Assembly (NCBI GenBank): GCA_947252975.1
Contig: CAMXWX010000004.1
Location: forward strand, 1 to 44,506
Direction: 5' to 3'
DNA: 44,506 nucleotides
Origin: an uncultured Gardnerella sp.
GTDB taxonomy: Bacteria; Actinomycetota; Actinomycetes; Actinomycetales; Bifidobacteriaceae
Shown: piece after piece, positions 26,490 through 34,303 of the stretch
How positions within the stretch are numbered: the first letter of the stretch is position 1
Layout: each line of letters begins with the position of its first letter
Translations under genes and position numbers: made by a program
Notes under the pieces: model-generated
What the model was told of the DNA's origin: nothing
The model's database searches: none
The model's input: the letters and a program-made list of their open reading frames with translations, nothing else

Positions 26490-27044
26490 TCAAGACTCAT
26501 ATACAGAAGGCTTAAGAACCGCAATAGAATTAAGATTCCTGTACTTTTCGTCGTAGTCCATGCCAAAACCGACTACAAACGCGTCTGGAATCTCAAAACC
26601 AGTGTACGCAATATCTACTTCCACTTCTCGGCGAGCTGGCTTTGTTAAAAGCGCAAACACCTTTACACTTGCAGCTCCCCTGCCCTTAAGCTCCCTAACA
26701 AGCCAGTCCAAAGTCTTGCCAGAATCAACAATATCTTCTACAATCAGCACATCTCGACCGCGAACATCTGTAGTTAAGTCCTCGCGAACCGTAATCTGGC
26801 CGCTGGTCTTAGTGCCACTGCCGTAGCTAGAAAGACTCATAAAGTCCATCGGCGCGTTAAGACTAAGCTCCTGCGAGAAAACAGCAAGCGTGTTTACAGC
26901 GCCTTTAAGCACTGCAACAAGCAAAATATCGCGGTTTTTGTAGTCTTTGCTAACTTGAGCAGCAACCTCACGAATGCGCTTCATAAGCTCTTCGTGGCTG
27001 ATTAATTCGTAATCAATATCATCTCTTATATCTGCAACTTGCAT
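26490..27044 (-). CDS. hpt: Hypoxanthine phosphoribosyltransferase
   Basis: Converts hypoxanthine and guanine with PRPP to IMP and GMP in purine salvage. The 184-residue length is typical. The PRPP-binding motif is VLIVEDIVDSGKTLDWL, and other family signatures are LLVAVLKGA near the N-terminus, FMSLSSYGSGTKTSG in the middle and PDAFVVGFGMDYDEKYRNL at the end. The gene is divergent from tilS across 69 bp, an arrangement in line with the tilS-hpt-ftsH neighbourhood of actinobacteria. TATAGT lies a few bases upstream of the ATG with no ribosome site, so the mRNA may be leaderless or nearly so. The 207-bp gap to ftsH (26283-26489) holds only short AATCGCTGT / AATTAATCCC repeats. Confidence 0.95.
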   Translation of the reverse strand: MQVADIRDDIDYELISHEELMKRIREVAAQVSKDYKNRDILLVAVLKGAVNTLAVFSQELSLNAPMDFMSLSSYGSGTKTSGQITVREDLTTDVRGRDVLIVEDIVDSGKTLDWLVRELKGRGAASVKVFALLTKPARREVEVDIAYTGFEIPDAFVVGFGMDYDEKYRNLNSIAVLKPSVYES

Positions 27045-27113
27045 GCTAACTATAATTGCATAAGAGAATGACGGACATGTTACAACTTACACATTAGGAT
27101 TTAGACTATAAGC

Positions 27114-28196
27114 ATGGTGTACTCATCTTGTTGGCGCAAAGGAATCGGCCAAGTAAAACGTTGCTTTAATAACATAGGGTTAAACGTGCAAGACCCGCAA
27201 TTCTTGCAACACGGCGAACACGCAACTTTGCCATCCGCTCCTATTGTGTTGGTCGCATGCTCTGGCGGTCGCGATTCGCTTGCACTAACGGCGCTTGCAT
27301 CAAAAGTATGCGCAAGCAGAGGGATTCAATGCGCTGCAATAATCGTAAATCATAATCTTCAAAAAGACTCCAGAAAAGTGGCGCTTAATGCTGCTAAAAC
27401 TGTTGCAAAACTTGGAGTAGACGAGTCGCTTGTATTTATTAAATCTGTGCAAGTTAAAGACAGCGAAAAGGGAGAAGAAAGCGCGGCCAGGGACGCTAGA
27501 TACGCTGCGATTATTGAAGTTGCAAAAGACTTGCGCGCGTCGGCGGTTCTTTTAGCACACACAGCAAACGACCAAGCAGAAACGGTTTTAATGGGATTGC
27601 GCGATTCTGCTGGCTTGGAGGCCGTGGCTGGAATGAAAGACGTTACAGTTAGGGAGAATGTGCTATTTGCTCGGCCGCTAATTAATCTTACGCGACTTGA
27701 AACCACGCAGATTTGCAAGGATTTGGGCGTTGAATGGTGGGACGATCCAACAAACGGCGATTCATCGCCAATCGATGTTGAGCTGCCAAAATCCTACCCG
27801 CTGCGCTCTAGAATCAGGCATACGCTTATGCCGTATATTTCGCGATTTTTTGAATCAGATATGACTTTGCTGCTTGCAAAAGGAGCGAAATTTGCTCAAG
27901 ACGACCTAGACTACATAAACTCGCAAGTAAATCTTGTAGAAAAAGAGGCGATTGTAAAAGAGGATTGCAAAGTCAAAATCAAACTTGCGACTCTAGAAAA
28001 TAGCCACATCTCGATTAGGCGGCGAATCGTAGCTCGCGCGCTAAGTGCTGCTGGAATACGCTTTTCGTCAAATCATATAGAATCAATCGACGAGTTAATA
28101 ACAAACTGGCATGGTCAAAAGCCGATTTCGCTTCCAGGAGGATATGAAGCAAGCAGAAAATCGCATACTATAACGATTTACGCACGCGCGCTTTGA
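27114..28196 (+). CDS. tilS: tRNA(Ile)-lysidine synthetase TilS
   Basis: Modifies C34 of the CAU-anticodon tRNA-Ile to lysidine so that it reads AUA; essential in most bacteria. The 360-residue protein has the PP-loop ATPase motif SGGRDS (50-55) after VLVAC, then NHNLQ and LLAHTANDQAETVLM, the standard TilS signatures. The N-terminal WRKGIGQVKRCF stretch resembles bifidobacterial homologues, supporting the ATG at 27114. That ATG lies only two bases after a TATAAG sequence, so the true transcript start and start codon are uncertain. The stop codon lies inside the shared sequence GCTTTGACCGAGCTTGAA, a near match to 6800-6817. Confidence 0.93.
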   Translation: MVYSSCWRKGIGQVKRCFNNIGLNVQDPQFLQHGEHATLPSAPIVLVACSGGRDSLALTALASKVCASRGIQCAAIIVNHNLQKDSRKVALNAAKTVAKLGVDESLVFIKSVQVKDSEKGEESAARDARYAAIIEVAKDLRASAVLLAHTANDQAETVLMGLRDSAGLEAVAGMKDVTVRENVLFARPLINLTRLETTQICKDLGVEWWDDPTNGDSSPIDVELPKSYPLRSRIRHTLMPYISRFFESDMTLLLAKGAKFAQDDLDYINSQVNLVEKEAIVKEDCKVKIKLATLENSHISIRRRIVARALSAAGIRFSSNHIESIDELITNWHGQKPISLPGGYEASRKSHTITIYARAL

Positions 28197-28231
28197 CCGA
28201 GCTTGAAGGCAGGTCGTCGCGCGCGCGATAT

Positions 28232-28280
28232 TTCCGCTTTTTGTACGTGATTTAGGTCAAAAATGGTACAAAATGCGGAA
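28232..28280. repeat. GTAC-centred palindromic repeat, copy 3
   Basis: Arms 28232-28246 and 28266-28280 are 15 bp with one mismatch (TTCCGC, T or A, TTTTGTAC). The asymmetric loop is in the opposite orientation to copies 1 and 2. It lies just ahead of structured repeat copy 2, as copy 1 lies just ahead of structured repeat copy 1. Confidence 0.85.
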
Positions 28281-28300
28281 GTTTTTCCGCCAAGTGAAGT

Positions 28301-28580
28301 AGAGATTCGAGATTTTTCGCAGCGGATGAAGCGAACCTCAGCATGAAATGGTGATTCGCTGAAGCAGCAAGAAAAATCGAGAATCTCGGCGATGAAAGAT
28401 ACGCAATTGTTCTAGATATTCAGAAGGTTTGATGTATTTCTCTACGAGCAATAAATAGCGCCATCCCAAAACCTAAAACCTTAGAATATTAACGTTCATA
28501 AACTATCCGTAAAAGTGCGCGTCACTTGCGAGGAGAGAAATACTCAAACCTCGCGCAACAACAAGCAAAGACGCGAGCAA
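28301..28580. repeat. Structured intergenic repeat element, copy 2
   Basis: The uninterrupted form of the element at 11081-11490, on the same strand. It fills the convergent tilS/dacB gap up to the dacB stop codon at 28581. The long imperfect hairpin arms (28302-28318 and 28370-28386) and the distant pair GTATTTCTCT (28434-28443) with AGAGAAATAC (28534-28543) are both kept. A third hairpin GCGAGG/CCTCGC lies near 28528-28553. No ORF is visible. Confidence 0.85.
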
Positions 28581-30233
28581 CTAAAGATTGGTCAGCTCCG
28601 CCATCATCTTATTAACGCCAACATAAGTGTAGTTAACGTCTCCAGGAGGGTTAACAACAACCGCAAAGGTTAGCGCGCCTCCCGACTTTCTAGAAACGTT
28701 GCCAACCATAGACGAAACATCACCCAAAAATCCAGTTTTAACACGCATCAATCCAGCTGCCGACTTATCAACAAGACGCTTTCTAGCAGAAGTACACCAA
28801 ACGCCTGGCAAAGCCAAGCCTTCTGCCGCAGCAGCACCAAGCCCCGCTTTAAGATTTTGCGCTTGAACCTGAATCAAAGTAACCGCGCGAACAGCGGATT
28901 TAGGCGAAAGTCCCGAGCAATCCGACATGTGCAATCCGTTTATATCAATACCTAAATCGCGCAGAACATCTTGCACAGCCAAAGTTGCACCCTTTGGAGA
29001 ATTTGACTTACGCATTGCGAGCGCAGTTAAACGCCCGAACTCTTCCGCAAGGGAATTGTCGGAATGCCTAAGCATATACGCCATTATCTCGCTTAGCGGC
29101 GCAGAACAAACGCGCGCAATCTGGCTAAAATCGGCGGAAATAAGCGATTTTTTGTAGCTAACATGCATGGAGTCTGCGCCAGAAATTTTAGCCGCCTTAG
29201 TGATTTTTGCAGAATCACCCTTCCATTCGCGAACGTCAATGCCAGACTTTTGCAGCAAATTTGCAAAAATCAAACCCGTACTAACCGCAGGATGCCTGTC
29301 TAAAAGCGGATAATCGTCGGTATCGTCTGCGTCGTTTCCGTACGAAACCCACGCCGCAAAATCGCGATTGCGCCCCTCATCTACCGCAACAGACGAAGTT
29401 GGAGCGTAGAATCTACCTTCTTCGTCGTTCTCGTTAATAAGCTCAGGGTATCTTTTTGCACCAAACAGCGAATCGTCAACAGCAAACTGAACAATCTTAA
29501 CGCCCCGCTTTTTAAGAGCTGCAGCCGTTTTATTTGCAAGAGTTTCTAAACCTGCTCTACCGTTTACGTGATTCGGGTCGCTTTGCCCAGCCCCAAGCAG
29601 CATGTCTCCGCCGCCGCGCAAAACAATTCGCGCAGCACTCCCACTCTCGTCGCAGCTTGCATAAACCAGCGTGTCTAGCGTTGAAGCCATGTCTAAAGTA
29701 TGCGAGGCTGCTAGAGCTGTAAGCGTTTTCATTGTAGACGCTGGTTGCAAAGCAAGATCTTCGTTTTTTGCAGCAATAATCTTCCCGTTTGCATCCGCTA
29801 TAACAGCCGCCGCATTTGGCCCAAGCGCGGGATTTTCAAGGAATGTTTGTAAAACCTTTTCCGCAGCAGCTTTGTCAACTGGCTTGTTTTTATCTAATTG
29901 CTTTATTAAAGACGCGTAATGCGCTATTTTCTTAGGTTTTGGACTGCTTAGCTCTTGCAAAGATTTATTGTTTTTAATTGCCATTCGCGACTGAATAAAA
30001 TCGCGATTTTGCAAAAGATCTTTGCTATCGAACAGAATATATCCGCACATTAGTGATACAACGCTTGCAGCTGCGATTAAGCACACAACAGCGCGATTAC
30101 GTGACTTTGGCGGCTTTTGCGCACCTAAGCTAGACGTAAATCCAGCTTTTTCTCTTGATTCTTTAGACGTAAAAGCATCTTCGGGAATCTCGATTATATT
30201 ATCTGGATTCTTAACGTTTTCATCGTCTTGCAT
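28581..30233 (-). CDS. dacB: D-alanyl-D-alanine carboxypeptidase/endopeptidase, PBP4 family (peptidase S13)
   Basis: Trims or cleaves peptidoglycan peptides outside the membrane. I start at ATG 30233, seven bases after AGGCGG (550 residues); the frame opens at TTG 30284, but TATAGT promoter-like sequence lies there. A cytoplasmic head of about 65 residues precedes one membrane anchor (AVVCLIAAASVVSLMCGYILF). The three penicillin-binding motifs are present: SxxK in PASTMKTL, SxN in SDNSLAEE and KTG in VKTGFLGD. It lies next to tilS and hpt, as in other actinobacteria (dacB-tilS-hpt), and converges on tilS across the structured repeat. Confidence 0.93.
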   Translation of the reverse strand: MQDDENVKNPDNIIEIPEDAFTSKESREKAGFTSSLGAQKPPKSRNRAVVCLIAAASVVSLMCGYILFDSKDLLQNRDFIQSRMAIKNNKSLQELSSPKPKKIAHYASLIKQLDKNKPVDKAAAEKVLQTFLENPALGPNAAAVIADANGKIIAAKNEDLALQPASTMKTLTALAASHTLDMASTLDTLVYASCDESGSAARIVLRGGGDMLLGAGQSDPNHVNGRAGLETLANKTAAALKKRGVKIVQFAVDDSLFGAKRYPELINENDEEGRFYAPTSSVAVDEGRNRDFAAWVSYGNDADDTDDYPLLDRHPAVSTGLIFANLLQKSGIDVREWKGDSAKITKAAKISGADSMHVSYKKSLISADFSQIARVCSAPLSEIMAYMLRHSDNSLAEEFGRLTALAMRKSNSPKGATLAVQDVLRDLGIDINGLHMSDCSGLSPKSAVRAVTLIQVQAQNLKAGLGAAAAEGLALPGVWCTSARKRLVDKSAAGLMRVKTGFLGDVSSMVGNVSRKSGGALTFAVVVNPPGDVNYTYVGVNKMMAELTNL

Positions 30234-30373
30234 GCGCACGCCGCCTGTTTTACCGATTAATTGCAACTCTGTATAACTATACAAGCCATGTAGACTATAT
30301 AAGAACTACATAAAGTCTACATAAGCTATACGCTTGCACACATAAATCGCAGATCTTACGTGCGCATTAATAC

Positions 30374-32026
30374 TCAAGCAGTAATCGAGGCAAATCTGCG
30401 CAAGTTTTCTACAATACGAATCATGCGCTTATCCATTACTTTGCCACCAATAATTACGCCAACAGCCAACACAATTGCGCCGTTCACTACGAACAGAATG
30501 CATGCAATCCACAGCAGTTGCGGCGCAAGAATAATAAACGCAATCACAGCCGCAACCGAAGGAATCATGCAAACTACAGAAAGAAGCATAAAGCCGATAG
30601 CTGCAAAACTTCGCCCGCCAGCAGAACCTTGCGGCCTAGAAAATGGCTTTTCGATTGACGATACAGGGTACATTGCAATGCACGAAGAAATTAAGCCAAT
30701 GCCTATGGTCGCAAAAGCTACTCCGATTGGAGAAAGGGTTTGGAACATAACTGCATTCATATTTTGCTGAACATTTGCTACAAAGAAAAGGAAAGCGTAA
30801 ACCCCTATTCCAAGAATTGCAAAGTACACAGCGCAAATCACGGACCAAACTATTGCGTGCGCTAAACGATCGTGCAAACCTTTTACGCCAATAATCGCAT
30901 GCATAGTAAAAGCTGTTCCATCGTATGCAATATTGTTTCCAACAACCATTCCCATAAGCGTCGCAGCATATATCATCCAGCCAGAAACACCTATGTCCTG
31001 TGCTATAGAACCAAATCCTTTAGCATTAAAACTAGTTCCTCCTGCAACTACCAGCATAAAAAGCGGCGCAATAAGCAAAAACAGTTGACGCATATCTCTT
31101 CTCATAACACTAATAATTCGCGCAATAATCGCACCAACTATGTTGTCTGGAACTGATGCAAAGAAGCCGATTCCCTTAGTTTTAACAACTGTTTTTTGCT
31201 CACCGCGAAGTAGCTTAGGCTCTAATTTTGCGCAAAATACAGAGATTGCAAAGCAAGCAGCAATCGTCACAACGCAAATAAGGAAGCGAATAACAAGCGC
31301 AAGCCAATTGCCATTGATGGCGTCAAGAGGCAAAGCCATAGCAGCGCTTAATGGAGTTAAAGCAGACACAGCGCAGAAACTTGTACCTAGCGAAATTACA
31401 ATTTGCGAGGGGCTATGCGTGTTCATTGACGCAACAAAAAGCATATACGCTACGAAAATAGCAAAGTAAAAAATGTTTCTTGAACGCTTGTTTATTAAAA
31501 TAGTATCCAAAAGCTCAATAAGCATTTTGCTTAAAGACACGATTGTTGCAACGTAAAGCGGAGCTGCAATTACGCTGACTAAAACCGGCACAATTCCAAA
31601 GTTTCTGTACGCTAAAGACCACAAAGCAAGCGCGATTGTGCAACTTATTGAAATCGCTCCAGAAAGGGAGCCAAGAAGCATGCCAGCTTGCTGCTTTACG
31701 TGAGGAATACCGTAAAGCGCAAAACTACGCGATTTTAGTGTTGTGTCGCTGCCTAACATAAACAGGTTTATAAACAACGTAAAAATTGACACAATCGACA
31801 TACCCATTATTGGAATCAATTGGAATTCCTGCCAATCTTTAGCGTCTGCAAGCATTCCTGGATTAAGATACTTTCCTGCTTCCCAGCCTGCAAAACCAAG
31901 AGCGCATATAATCGCGAGTCCAAAAACAATTGATATACCAAAGCCGATTTTTTGCCAAATTGACTTTCGCATAACAGAAAAAGTAAGCGCCCAGCGAAGG
32001 CGAACCATTGTAAAAATCATAGACAT
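30374..32026 (-). CDS. ABC transporter permease, multi-span membrane protein
   Basis: A 550-residue protein with about a dozen hydrophobic segments in two halves (for example IVFGLAIICALGFAGWEAGKY near the start and VIAFIILAPQLLWIACILFV near the end), typical of ABC-2-like permeases with no soluble domain. No substrate can be inferred. It starts at ATG 32026 behind AAAGGCGG, 20 bp after the ATPase gene, so the two form one transporter operon. A short Lys/Arg stretch separates the halves. The 140-bp gap to dacB has no terminator that I can see, so some read-through into dacB is possible. Confidence 0.8.
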   Translation of the reverse strand: MSMIFTMVRLRWALTFSVMRKSIWQKIGFGISIVFGLAIICALGFAGWEAGKYLNPGMLADAKDWQEFQLIPIMGMSIVSIFTLFINLFMLGSDTTLKSRSFALYGIPHVKQQAGMLLGSLSGAISISCTIALALWSLAYRNFGIVPVLVSVIAAPLYVATIVSLSKMLIELLDTILINKRSRNIFYFAIFVAYMLFVASMNTHSPSQIVISLGTSFCAVSALTPLSAAMALPLDAINGNWLALVIRFLICVVTIAACFAISVFCAKLEPKLLRGEQKTVVKTKGIGFFASVPDNIVGAIIARIISVMRRDMRQLFLLIAPLFMLVVAGGTSFNAKGFGSIAQDIGVSGWMIYAATLMGMVVGNNIAYDGTAFTMHAIIGVKGLHDRLAHAIVWSVICAVYFAILGIGVYAFLFFVANVQQNMNAVMFQTLSPIGVAFATIGIGLISSCIAMYPVSSIEKPFSRPQGSAGGRSFAAIGFMLLSVVCMIPSVAAVIAFIILAPQLLWIACILFVVNGAIVLAVGVIIGGKVMDKRMIRIVENLRRFASITA

Positions 32027-32046
32027 GATTACTTACCGCCTTTCGC

Positions 32047-32928
32047 TCACGCGTTGTGGTTGCTTGCGATTGGCGTTGCGTTATAAGACTCGCCGCCGTT
32101 AAGCCAATCAATGCGCGCAGCAGAATGACGTCCACCAACAAGCTCCATAAAGCGATCTTCAAGATCTTTGCCTTGAGCAACTTCTTCAAGCGTGCCAGAA
32201 GCTGCAACGTGGCCTTCGTTAATAATCGCCACGTGCGAGCACATTTTTTCAACTAATTCCATAACGTGCGAAGAAATAATCACCGTGCCGCCAGTAGAAA
32301 CATACTCGGCGAGAATATCCTTCAAATTTGCGCTAGAAACAGGGTCCACTGCCTCAAAAGGCTCGTCCAACACAAGCACGCGCGGGCTGTGAATCATTGC
32401 TGTTGCAAGGCAAATCTTCTTAGTCATACCAGTTGAATAGTCAGAAACCATAGTGTTTGCAGCTTCTGTTAAGTCGAAAGCAGAAAGCAAGTCGTTTGCG
32501 CGCTTTACGGATTCTGCGCGACTCATATCGCGAAGCATGCCAGCGTATGTTAAAAGCTGAAGGCCAGTAATCGTCTTAAAAATCTCGTCTGCTTGAGGCA
32601 TTAAACCGATTGCGCGCTTAGCGCTATTTACGTCACTCCAAACATCGTTGCCAAAAATCGAAGCCGAGCCAGCATCTGGCATAAGCAAGCCCGTAAGCAT
32701 CTTAATCGTAGTGGTTTTGCCAGCACCATTAGGGCCGACCAATCCGTAGAAAGAGCCTGCTGGAATATCTAGCGAAAGATTATCTACAGCAACTTTCTTG
32801 CCAAAAGTCTTAACAAATCCGCGAATAGAAACCGCAGGAACTTCTGCACTACTATCACTCGAATAAGTGTTTACGCCAAAAACTGGAACACTGCCAGACA
32901 CATTTGCAGAAGGAACAGAATCCACCAT
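32047..32928 (-). CDS. ABC transporter ATP-binding protein
   Basis: ATPase partner of the downstream permease. I start at ATG 32928, five bases after GAGG, giving 293 residues; the frame is open to 32970. After a 35-residue Ser/Val-rich N-terminal stretch come Walker A GPNGAGKTTTIKML, the signature YSTGMTKK in place of LSGGQ, Walker B VLVLDEPFEAVDP with a normal glutamate, and the switch histidine in VIISSHVMELVEKM. The layout and C-terminal region (FMELVGG) match the ABC-2 class of single-domain ATPases used for drug, lipid or polysaccharide export. The substrate is unknown. Confidence 0.88.
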   Translation of the reverse strand: MVDSVPSANVSGSVPVFGVNTYSSDSSAEVPAVSIRGFVKTFGKKVAVDNLSLDIPAGSFYGLVGPNGAGKTTTIKMLTGLLMPDAGSASIFGNDVWSDVNSAKRAIGLMPQADEIFKTITGLQLLTYAGMLRDMSRAESVKRANDLLSAFDLTEAANTMVSDYSTGMTKKICLATAMIHSPRVLVLDEPFEAVDPVSSANLKDILAEYVSTGGTVIISSHVMELVEKMCSHVAIINEGHVAASGTLEEVAQGKDLEDRFMELVGGRHSAARIDWLNGGESYNATPIASNHNA

Positions 32929-32960
32929 ATAAACCTCGCAACATACAGATAAACGCACGT

Positions 32961-32984
32961 ATTGCGCCACATTAATTGCGCAAT
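32961..32984. promoter_or_regulatory. Possible operator dyad upstream of the ABC transporter operon
   Basis: ATTGCGC (32961-32967) and GCGCAAT (32978-32984) are perfect inverted 7-bp arms with a 10-bp spacer, 33 bp upstream of the ATPase start. The position suits a repressor site; no regulator gene is adjacent. Confidence 0.35.
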
Positions 32985-33076
32985 CGCACGTTTACACCAA
33001 GGATTCTATTATCTCATATCTTGCGTATAAACACACTACGAGGCAGGTCATGTCGTTCGCGCAGAACGCAGCAAAA

Positions 33077-34303
33077 CTATCGCCCCGTGTGATGAATCGG
33101 CTTCCACTCGCTCTTAGAGAACACAGCTTGGAACGCAATCGGCACATACGAAAGCATAAAAATCGGGAAGCTAAGAACGTACGCAAAAAGCTCTTTGTTA
33201 GTGGCTCCAAGCTTATCGTGTTCTACAAGAATAGTAAGCGAAACAAACACCATCATACCCAAAACGCTTGTAACAGTAGTGGTTATAAAGCTAAGCGTTG
33301 AATCAATCTGACTTGCCCACGTAACAAATCCAAATGCTGCAAAGATAAATCCGAGTATAAGGCGAATAATCGCAAGCACCATAAACGGGCAAAGCATAAG
33401 CGTAAAATCAACCGACGAAAAATCGCGCTCGCGGATTCCGTGGCGTATAAGAGCCGCTCCGTAATATCTAAACACTTGCAAGAAGCCCTTACTCCAGCGC
33501 AGCCTTTGCCTCCAGCTTTGCCTAAACGATACAGGCTGCTCATCGTAAAGAACCGCCGACCCGCAATAACCCACTTTGTCGCCGTGCAAAATCGAGTCCA
33601 TTGTAAACTCAAGATCTTCTGTAAGCAGGTGGAACTTCCACCCACGATTTCTGTGCATAATTTCGCGCGAAAACATGAATCCCGTTCCGCCTGCGTGGCA
33701 GCTAGACCCAAAAAGCATGCGCGAATTGTTGGTAAATCGCGATTCGCGTATAAACCACAATGCGGACCCAGAAGACACCCAATTATCCGATAGGTTCACG
33801 GAATTTCTGTAGCTTGTTAAAATCTGATACCCAGCGTGGAATCCCTTGTTCATCTCTTCAAAATAATGCAAATCCAGCTTATTGTCGGCGTCAAAAACAA
33901 AGTACGCGTCGTAATCTTTGTCTTTTCCAAGCTCCATTATGTGGTCCAAAAGGTAGCTAAGCGCGTAGCCCTTGCCAATATGCTGCTTATCGAATCGCTC
34001 TATAACATTGCACCCATACTTTCTTCCAACTTGCGCCGTGCTGTCTGTGCAATTGTCGGCAACTAGCCAAATATCTATTAGCTGTTGGTTATAAGTTTGA
34101 TGCTGTATGCACTCTATAAGATTCCCGATTACAGCTTCCTCGTTTCGCGCAGATATTAAAACCGCGTAATGCTTGTCCATTGGCGCTGGAGGGAAAACCA
34201 CTGGCTTTGCAATAAGCGACGCCACTGCGCAAACGCCTTGGTAAATAACGCTGCTCACGCCGATTATGATTACTAAAACGTCGAAAATAGACAAAAGAAT
34301 CAT
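33077..34303 (-). CDS. Processive family-2 glycosyltransferase, membrane-bound
   Basis: A 408-residue enzyme of the cellulose/hyaluronan/poly-GlcNAc synthase type; it should build a beta-linked polysaccharide or glycolipid from a UDP-sugar at the cytoplasmic membrane face. One N-terminal membrane segment (2-32) is followed by the GT-A domain: VADNCTDST (Asp83), DAD (138-140), TED (228-230) and QRLRW (266-270), the processive-synthase D, DxD, D, QxxRW set. Two to three C-terminal membrane segments follow. The ATG overlaps the stop codon of the upstream AI-2E-family gene (ATGA), suggesting coupled expression. The sugar product is not predictable from the sequence. Confidence 0.88.
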   Translation of the reverse strand: MILLSIFDVLVIIIGVSSVIYQGVCAVASLIAKPVVFPPAPMDKHYAVLISARNEEAVIGNLIECIQHQTYNQQLIDIWLVADNCTDSTAQVGRKYGCNVIERFDKQHIGKGYALSYLLDHIMELGKDKDYDAYFVFDADNKLDLHYFEEMNKGFHAGYQILTSYRNSVNLSDNWVSSGSALWFIRESRFTNNSRMLFGSSCHAGGTGFMFSREIMHRNRGWKFHLLTEDLEFTMDSILHGDKVGYCGSAVLYDEQPVSFRQSWRQRLRWSKGFLQVFRYYGAALIRHGIRERDFSSVDFTLMLCPFMVLAIIRLILGFIFAAFGFVTWASQIDSTLSFITTTVTSVLGMMVFVSLTILVEHDKLGATNKELFAYVLSFPIFMLSYVPIAFQAVFSKSEWKPIHHTGR

